A DNA stretch of 64,000 bases from the NCBI GenBank assembly GCA_014529385.2, contig CM043969.1, forward strand, positions 21,269,946 through 21,333,945, read 5' to 3'. The translations under genes were made by a program, and so were the position numbers. The stretch comes from Adiantum capillus-veneris (taxonomy: Eukaryota; Streptophyta; Polypodiopsida; Polypodiales; Pteridaceae). The notes under the pieces are model-generated. The model worked only from the letters and a program-made list of their open reading frames with translations, searched no databases and had not been told where the DNA came from. Each line of letters opens with the position of its first letter. Position 1 is the stretch's first letter. Positions 57,457-64,000 of the stretch are shown here, one piece after another.

Positions 57457-59690
57457 ATGAACCTTAGATCTAGTCGTGTACTAGGAAATCAGGGCATATT
57501 TGGAGAAACCTCCAATAGAGTATCCACCAAAGAAAGTGTGAATCAAGGCAATTTATTGTACACAATTCTTGAAGAAGTCTCAGACACTTTTTCAGATTCA
57601 ACATCTGAAATGTCTTCCTATTTGAATCACTTGGAAACCGGAACGACAATGCGCTATAAGCATATATTCTCTTTTTATAAGACTAATCTCCATGGAGCTC
57701 AGGTTTACCTGGATCCTAACGAAGAGTATGCCATTTTCATTGATGACCATGGTATTGAGTTCGAAGAGGAGATCAGGGCAAACAAACAAGGAAAAATTTA
57801 CATGGATCGAAATGGAACTCAATATTTACAAGTCAAAGACCCTAATGTGATAGACAAATGGGGGTTAGAAGTAAACACCAGAATTCTAGATATGGCTACA
57901 AAAGAAGGAACACCAACTTTAGAATTCGAGGGATACGATCAAGTTGATTTGAAGCCTTTGAAATATCTTAGTACTGATAGTCCTAGGATCGGAGTCTATT
58001 GTTGGGAGGATAGGAATGTGAAAGATCTTCTGTGAACTTCGCATGCCAAATTAGGACAACTGACGGTCATGAAGATCATCTATATCTTCAAGATCAAGGA
58101 TAAGGGATCAACAGACCTACCAACGTACCTATTTAGGGATTGTTATAACAAAAACTTTGCTATGATGACTCCTGAGGAGGTAGAACAAACCAAATACCAA
58201 GGGTATTCCATAAGGGATTGGATATTGAGACAAGGACCAGAAACAATGCCAAGAGATGAACACCATGAGAGATCATCTGAGAGTAATGATAAGAAACCAG
58301 AAACCACCTCATCACAAAGAAAACCGGGTGACACTAAGGCCAGTCTAGGGCTACATGAGTCACTATTTCCAACAGACTGGTTTGAAGGACTCGGAACAGG
58401 ACCAACTGCCAGGAGACCGGGAGTTGAACCAAATAGACATATCAAACCAATTGAATTTTAGAAATGGGTGAGAAAATACAGTGGATTAGGGGATCCATAC
58501 GACCACTTAGCAAGCTTTAAGCAAGTGCTAAGAGCAGAACAAATATTTGATTTCCATACTCAATTCGAGGGCTTTGGAATGACATTAGAAGGAAAAGCAT
58601 TGACATGGTTCCAAAACATTCCACCGAGGTCAATCATGGATTTAAACACATTAGCTCAAGGATTTGTAACTGCTTGTTCCAAGATGGGGATCAAACACAA
58701 TACGGTAGCTCAAATCTACAGCTTAAATAGAAACATGGTGAGTTTGTTAGGGATTGTGCAACTCGAATGAAACAATACATTGCCAGATGCCCAGGGCTAG
58801 AGATACCTGCAGAAGAACGACTAGTGTCATTGTTTCTAGAGGGACTCCTAAACAAAGAATTTCATGCTATATTGTATAGCAAGAAGCATACAACCCTAGA
58901 AGAGTGTGTGTCAGATGCTATTGACTTACGATACAATTGTGATATTTTCAATGAAGAAGATGTCCCTAAGGATAACCAAAGTGAGAAAATAGTATCCACG
59001 AAACCAATACAAGTGGGAACGGCTGCTGCAGCACCACTGTCAGCCATAGAAGACATGCTCAAAAGGATGAATGACATGATGAATAACATGCAAAAAGCAC
59101 CTATGAGGGGACCAGGACAAGGGATACCTCAACAGGGACAACCAATTAGACCGCAAAAATGGTGTGCAATCGAGGGTAAATGGACCAACCATGAGACTAA
59201 TGATTGTTACTACTGACCAAAGTATGATGGGAATGTTCAGTACGTGTCCATGAGGCCACAAGGACAACCCATGTACAGATACCAGCCTAACATGGCACGA
59301 GCTCAAAGACTGTCGATGGGTATGGAAAGACCTCAATCTGTGCTGGGTCAACAACCTCCATATCCAGGACATGCATTCAGAAGGATTCATAGATGAACAA
59401 GCACTAGTGCTTGTTACACCCTATGCTGAGCCTAGTCCATCTACAGTAATGGTAGGAGATTGGTGTAATTCACATCCACCACCAATGGAAGAACCTGTGA
59501 CTTATGATCCACCAGAGCTTGCACCAATGTATTATGTAGCTAATCAAGGTGTTAGATCTCCTATGGTTAAGCCAAGAATGAGAAACTATCATAACTATGG
59601 TGCAAATGATCATTGGAAAAATGAATGCCCAGAGCCTGACAAGAACCTCAAGCCGATTGAAGCTTATTGCATACAATGTTGCAAATAGGG
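57457..59690 (+). pseudogene. Gag of element D (broken)
   Basis: It starts MNLRSSRVLGNQ at 57457. The first 330 residues form a domain I do not recognise, acidic and containing DPNEEYAIFIDDHGIEFEEE. The Retrotrans_gag capsid follows at 58470-58960, with YSGLGDPYDHLASFK, LEGKALTWFQNI and ARCPGLEIPAEERLVSLFLEGL. Knuckle remnants lie near 59160-59215 (WCAIEG...H....C, one Cys lost), 59585-59630 (both leading Cys replaced) and 59665-59715 (CIQC...H....C). Stops at about 58033, 58459, 59215 and 59688 and frameshifts break it. Same lineage as the Gag of B. Confidence 0.75.
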
Positions 59691-59760
59691 AAGACACTTC
59701 CCAAAAGACTGTCCATAAAATCCTTTAAACAAGGATAAAACAATAGTAAACGTAGTCCAA

Positions 59761-60285
59761 GTGATACCTAGTAGCTTATCTGAGAGTGAACCGATTGTTC
59801 CAATCAAGGTAATCACTAGAGCCCAGGCTAAGAAAAAGAAACATAACTCCTCTGATGAATTAGAGAATACCAAAATTACCTCTCAAAAGACCAAAAGAAG
59901 TAGAAGCAAAAGGTATGAGATGAGAAAACAGAAAGCTGAAATCGAGGAGAAAGCAAAACAACTATTCCAGGAAAAGGTGAAAGAACCTGGAAGAAAAATC
60001 AAAGAAACAACCGTAAAATCTGGAGGATCAATTTTGGTTGATAAAATTTTTGAGCCGATTAATGCAGCCTTGGAAGCCTACCAAGCGGGACTTAAAGCAG
60101 GCCAAAACATGGAAAACAAATGGAAAAACTATCCTTCTCCAGACATGGAAGTAGCTAAGCTTGAAGCTTATCAAAATTTGATAAGAATCATGCAAGAAAT
60201 TCTGGAAAAACAAAAACCCAAGCTCGAAAGTATGGAAAAACCCGAGGAGCTTGTGGTAAGAGAGAAAAATCCAAAGTGGTGGTAG
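59761..60285 (+). pseudogene. Basic coiled-coil linker between Gag and protease of element D
   Basis: Open for 174 codons, very rich in Lys and Glu. It has a basic stretch (TRAQAKKKKHN), a KTKRSRSKRYEMRKQKAEIEE segment and heptad-like helices to the end. It joins the knuckle region upstream and the protease remnant just downstream (60276). Probably a Gag-protease linker; no enzymatic motif. Confidence 0.55.
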
Positions 60286-61090
60286 AAATATCCTGGGGGC
60301 AACCTGCCATTAGACAAACTCAAATGAAATTGCAATTGGCTGATGGTGGACACATTGAAAGACCATTAGGGATGCCTAAAAAAGTGATAGTCAATTCCTG
60401 TGGGATTGAATATCAACACACTTTTGCCATAGCAGACTTTGGAAAAAAACTCAATTACAAAATCATATTGGGAAGACCTTTCATGCGACAGGTACAACTT
60501 ATCCAAGATTGGGAAAACAATTATATGTACTTGAAGCAAGTGGGATCTATAACAAGGGTTAATCTAAAAGATCACACTTATAGAGATGTCATGAAAATGC
60601 CCATACAAGAGTTTGATTCAGTCTCTTCGGCTAAAACTAAGCTTCCATCGTGGTTGAACAAAGACACTCCTATTTGGATGTGAGGACCTTCAAAAAATGG
60701 GAGCTTAAAAAGAGAAGAATGTATCCTAGAAAGGGATTGCACAGATGAAGCCTATGTACCTGAACTCTTTCCAGAACATTTGTTTGAGCCATTTGAGTGG
60801 ACTCAGCTTTTAACAACAATGGATGTATGTGTGAATACATCTGTGCCTACTGAATTTTGCAATGAGGACGGCTACAACATAATTCCCATACAAATGATTT
60901 CAACCCTCCACATTGAAGATGAAATTGAGGAACCCAAGGACTTGATGAAAGCTCAACAAGTCTTTCAAACCTCTACTATGATGCAATAGATGAGTTAGAA
61001 GAACACTTAGCTACCTCAGAAGATTTGGGGTCAGAAAAAGAACATGTGAGAGCTAAGCTACTCATGAAAGGAGGAGAGGAATTTCTTTTT
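60276..61090 (+). pseudogene. Protease remnant and post-protease region of element D
   Basis: The central and C-terminal parts of a retropepsin are recognisable: LQLADGGHIERPLGMPKK and IILGRPFMRQ (60475-60495). The N-terminal active-site loop with its catalytic Asp is not visible; the frame jumps from the linker straight to WGQPAIRQT, suggesting a deletion. A segment with TTMDVCVN and STLHIEDE follows (60800-60930), resembling the region after the protease in element B. It decays towards 61090. Inactive. Confidence 0.65.
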
Positions 61091-61211
61091 AGACTTTCCT
61101 AACCAGAATCGAGAAGACACAAATGGTATAGACGAAATAGAGACAATAGAAACGTGAAAGCTAGACCTATGCCATCAGTCTCTAGTAGAACACAGTTCTT
61201 GATGTAGATAG

Positions 61212-61521
61212 TGTTGAGATGTCGAGCTCTACATCTTGAGCTGGCATCCACTATGGGTCTTGGCCGCTTATGGCATTTACTTACTAGCGCGTTAGGTGAC
61301 CGACACGGAGGATCTCTGCGAGTGATTCTACACTTATAGTGCCAGCCTAGTACGTTTCTAGCGTGTTCACACTTAGTGACCGCATGTACATATGTGCTAC
61401 TTTTCAGCTTTAGCACTTAGTCATTTTGTACTCTCTTTTCTGTGTGAAGAAGAAGAAGCTTTCCATCTCTGTGTGCTTTGTGCTTGTCTTGTGGAGCTCT
61501 CTTGAATCCTCTTTCTTTACA
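61212..61521 (+). repeat. 5' LTR of copia element E (310 bp)
   Basis: It runs from TGTTGAGATG to TTTACA, directly before the primer site. It is short, as is usual for many copia elements. GATAG at 61207-61211 is the expected target duplication, whose partner lies outside the window. Confidence 0.75.
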
Positions 61522-61533
61522 TGGTATCAGAGC
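61522..61533 (+). promoter_or_regulatory. Primer binding site (initiator tRNA-Met) of element E
   Basis: TGGTATCAGAGC, the standard complement of the plant initiator tRNA-Met 3' end, directly after the LTR. Confidence 0.95.
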
Positions 61534-61697
61534 CTGGTGCAAGCAAGAGAGGCTAAGAGAGCAAGAGCATCACAATCCCTTCGTTCGCAATCTACGACAC
61601 TCGTTGAGTGTAGAAAGCGTTACAGGTACCATGATAGCAGGTTCAACAGATTTGCAGGTTTTTGCAGATTGCAGCTATTTTGTCTTAGTGCTTCAAG

Positions 61698-62660
61698 ATG
61701 TCTGACGGTTTTAGTCAGATTGTTACTGAGAAGCTTGAGAAAAATAACTACCCTGCATGGAAGTTCAGAATAAAAAATTTCCTAAAAGGAAAAGGTTATT
61801 GGGACTATGTAGAAGGAGACAATGAAAAGGAACCAGAGATTCCCGAGGCAAATGCTACAGCAGAACAAAGAAAAGCTTTGAGGGACTGGCAACAAGGCCA
61901 GAGAAAAGTGATGTATTTGCTTTCTATGAGCATCACAGATGGCATGATGGGCTATCTACAGGATGCTGAAACCCCCGCCATTGCATGGAAAAACTTAGGC
62001 AGAGTGTTCGAGGTGAACACCAAGGCCAGGAAGCTTCACGGAGCTAAATCAGGTTAATAGGAACAACCTCTCCATCAATGATTATGCCTTGAAGATCAAG
62101 AGCATCATTGAGGCTCTTGGATCTATTAAAGTCTCAGTGGAAGACGATGACATTGTCCGGGCATGCTTGGATGGTCTAGGAGATGAGTATGTACATTTCA
62201 GGTCTTCCATGAATACAAGAGACGACATCCCCGTGTTCCAAGATTTGATTTCTATGCTTATTCTTGAGGAGAAGAACCTTGGTCTTGACGCATCTACTTC
62301 TCGTGGTGGTAGAAATAGGTCTGAACAGGCCTTCCATTCTAACTCCAACAGAGGTAGAGGTAGAGGTCGTGGTCGAGGCCCAAGTGGTTGCACGGGCCAA
62401 TTTCGAGAAGGTCAATCAAATCAAAACAATACAGGTGGCAGGGGAAACCAGTCTCAAGGCAGGGGGAGTCAAAGAGGTCGTGGTGCAGGATCAAGCAGGC
62501 AGCAACATACTGCAGATAGCAGAGAATGTTGGACTTGTGGTGAAAGAGGTCACATGTCATGTGACTGTCCAAAGGGAAAAGCAAGTGGAAAGAGAGAACA
62601 GGGCAACTATGCATCTACTAGCAGAGATGCAGATGACAGCAAAAACGAGCGCATGTTTGT
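61698..62660 (+). pseudogene. Copia Gag of element E (one frameshift)
   Basis: It starts MSDGFSQIVTEKLEKNNYPA at 61698. The UBN2/Retrotran_gag type shows in NYPAWKFRIKNFLKGKGYWDYV and DNEKEPEIP. One extra base near 62040 shifts the frame, after which LSINDYALKIKSIIEALGSI continues. An Arg-Gly-rich stretch (62345-62500) and a CCHC knuckle CWTCGERGHMSCDC (62530-62570) complete Gag. Gag packages element RNA into particles. A second ATG at 62089 begins the post-frameshift part but is internal to Gag. Confidence 0.85.
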
Positions 62661-64000
62661 TATGCAGCATGTAATGAATACAATGACTGCAGAGAATTCC
62701 ACCCAAGATGATGTTTGGTATGTGGATTCAGGTGCCTCTAATCACATGACGTCTCGTGGAGAGTGGTTTAGAGATATGTGCAAACCAGATGTGTCAGGCT
62801 ATGTGCAGACAGGAGATGACACAGCTCACCCCATTGCTCATGTAGGGGACATACCTCTAAATACGAAGAGTGGAAAATCAAAGTACTTAGCAGATGTACT
62901 TCATGTCCCAAACATTACAAAGAATCTTGTTTCTGTTGGACAAATGGTTGAGCAGGTTTGCAGGTTCGCTTCAATCCAAATGGTTGTTATGTAGAAGATT
63001 TTCAGAATGGCTGTAAGATGATCACAGAGGGCAAATGTGTGGGCAGAATGTTTACGCTGAATGTAGACATGCCTGAGGTAAAATCTGCATTATTTGCACA
63101 AGGCACAGGTGTTGTGGCTGATGTTGACATTTGGCACAAACGCATTGGCCATGTCAATGAGCAGAGATTGCGTAGCATGCAATCAAAACAGATTGTAAAA
63201 GGTTTGCCCAAATTCAAGGTGGATGGTATGCATAAAGTGTGTGCAGCATGCCAGTTTGGAAAACAGTCAAAGGGCTCATTTCCACATGAGCGCAATGTAT
63301 GTAAAAAGCCACTTGAGGTGGTGCACACAGATGTTTGGGGTCCACCCGATATTGCAAGTATACATGGTTGCAGGTATTATGTCTCTTTCATTGATGACCA
63401 TACAAGGAAAGTATGGGTTTACTTCATGCGTAACTAAAGTGAAGTGTTTGGTCACTTTCAGGACTTCAAAGTCATGATTGAGAAGGAGACAGATATGCAA
63501 ATCAAGACATTGAGGTCAGATGGAGGGGGAGAGTACTTCTCCAATGATTTTTCAAATTTTTTGCGAATGCATGGTATATGCAGGCAGTTTACATGCAGAT
63601 ATACTCCACAGCAGAATGGGGTCGCAGAAAGGAAAAACAGGCACATTGCAGAGGTTGCACGTTCATTGATGAATGAGAAGAACATGCCTCATCATTTCAG
63701 GGCTGAAACTATAAATACAGCTGTGTACATTATGAACAGCACACCTACAGCTGCGGTGCATGATGTAGCGCCAGAGGAAAAGTTTACAGGTACAAAGCCT
63801 GATTTGGCACACTTGAAAGTGTTTGGCTGTATAGCTTACGTGCATGTACCAGATGAGTTGCGTAGGAAATTGGATCCTAAAGCAGAGAAATGTATTCTTG
63901 TGGGATATTCCCTTGAACAAAAGGGGTACAGGTGCTACAATCCTACTACACGAGAATTACGAGTGAGCAGAGATGTAGTCTTTGATGAGATGAGCAGCTG
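62661..64000 (+). pseudogene. Copia protease and integrase of element E, 3' end outside
   Basis: The protease has WYVDSGASNHM (DSG at about 62725-62735). After a frameshift near 62950 the pre-integrase zinc module appears: HKRIGH...CAAC (63135-63250). The integrase core has VHTDVWGP (first Asp), LRSDGGGEYF (second Asp) and QQNGVAERKN (Glu), so the DDE triad is complete. One nonsense codon (TAA at 63435-63437) interrupts it. The C-terminal GCIAYVHVP and KCILVGYS segments follow, and the frame is open to the window edge, where RT would follow. Confidence 0.9.

Larger units (their letters stand above)
53410..61211 (+). mobile_element. Gypsy element D, internal region
   Basis: Plus-strand element: primer site, 4-kb leader, Gag, protease and post-protease region, then interrupted by copia element E at 61212. 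Its Gag and post-protease region resemble those of element B (triple knuckles, TMD and H-I segments), so D and B are relatives. Pol, if present, would lie beyond E outside the window. Confidence 0.8.
61212..64000 (+). mobile_element. Ty1/copia element E, 5' part
   Basis: LTR, initiator-tRNA-Met primer site, gag, protease and integrase in copia order, with few lesions, cut by the window edge before RT. It interrupts gypsy element D, so it is younger than D. It is the least decayed element here. Confidence 0.92.

Overview
The window is nuclear DNA of a land plant, and nearly all of it is retrotransposon sequence. The one host gene I can support is a spliced cytosolic ribosomal protein gene, eL28 (RPL28), with three coding exons between 18459 and 20253. 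GT-AG introns, plant-type Ty1/copia and Ty3/gypsy elements, LINE remnants, primer sites complementary to tRNA-Asp and initiator tRNA-Met, and many CT/CA microsatellites all point to a large, repeat-rich plant genome. The LINE ORF1 type (coiled coil plus RRM-like region) and the unusual gypsy architectures suggest a non-angiosperm, perhaps a fern, but the sequence does not settle this.

Layout, left to right. 1-3195: 5' half of a minus-strand gypsy-type element (A), ending in its 5' LTR. It is inserted in the reverse transcriptase of a plus-strand copia element (C, 3196-5528). 5529-7490: a fragment (K) of the A/B family. 7496-16424: a structurally complete element of that family (B), with 636/637-bp LTRs, AGAAG target duplication, PBS and PPT. 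It encodes Gag and protease but no RT or integrase. 16430-18458: old repeats, then the RPL28 promoter region. 18459-20253: RPL28. 20254-22400: no gene. 22409-23806: a LINE-like ORF1 unit with a TCTA tail. 24932-26441: a 5'-truncated LINE with poly(A) and a long flanking duplication. 26442-29300: non-coding repeats. 29300-40663: a wreck in which a chromovirus (G) is broken by a Tat-like element (H) and by the 3' LTR of element M. 40664-43961: a long broken ORF (plant-transposon-type domain plus coiled coil) directly upstream of M's PPT and LTR. 44108-44989: four copies of a 285-bp repeat, each centred on a palindrome. 46498-51740: minus-strand gypsy pol (F) with RT, RNase H, a doubled integrase zinc module, integrase core, then a retropepsin and a W-I-P-K-rich tail downstream of the integrase. 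52700-61211: plus-strand gypsy (D) with LTR, tRNA-Asp PBS, a long leader carrying a second palindrome array, Gag and a damaged protease. 61212-64000: a nearly intact copia element (E) inserted in D and running off the window.

The strongest candidates for something undescribed are two. First, the two leader arrays keep a CG-centred palindrome about every 285 bp although the palindrome sequence differs between them. Second, F has an integrase-protease order in one continuous frame, together with a duplicated integrase H2C2 module. All element coding regions carry stops or frameshifts and are annotated as pseudogenes. No search or alignment program was run: family names rest on motifs read by eye.
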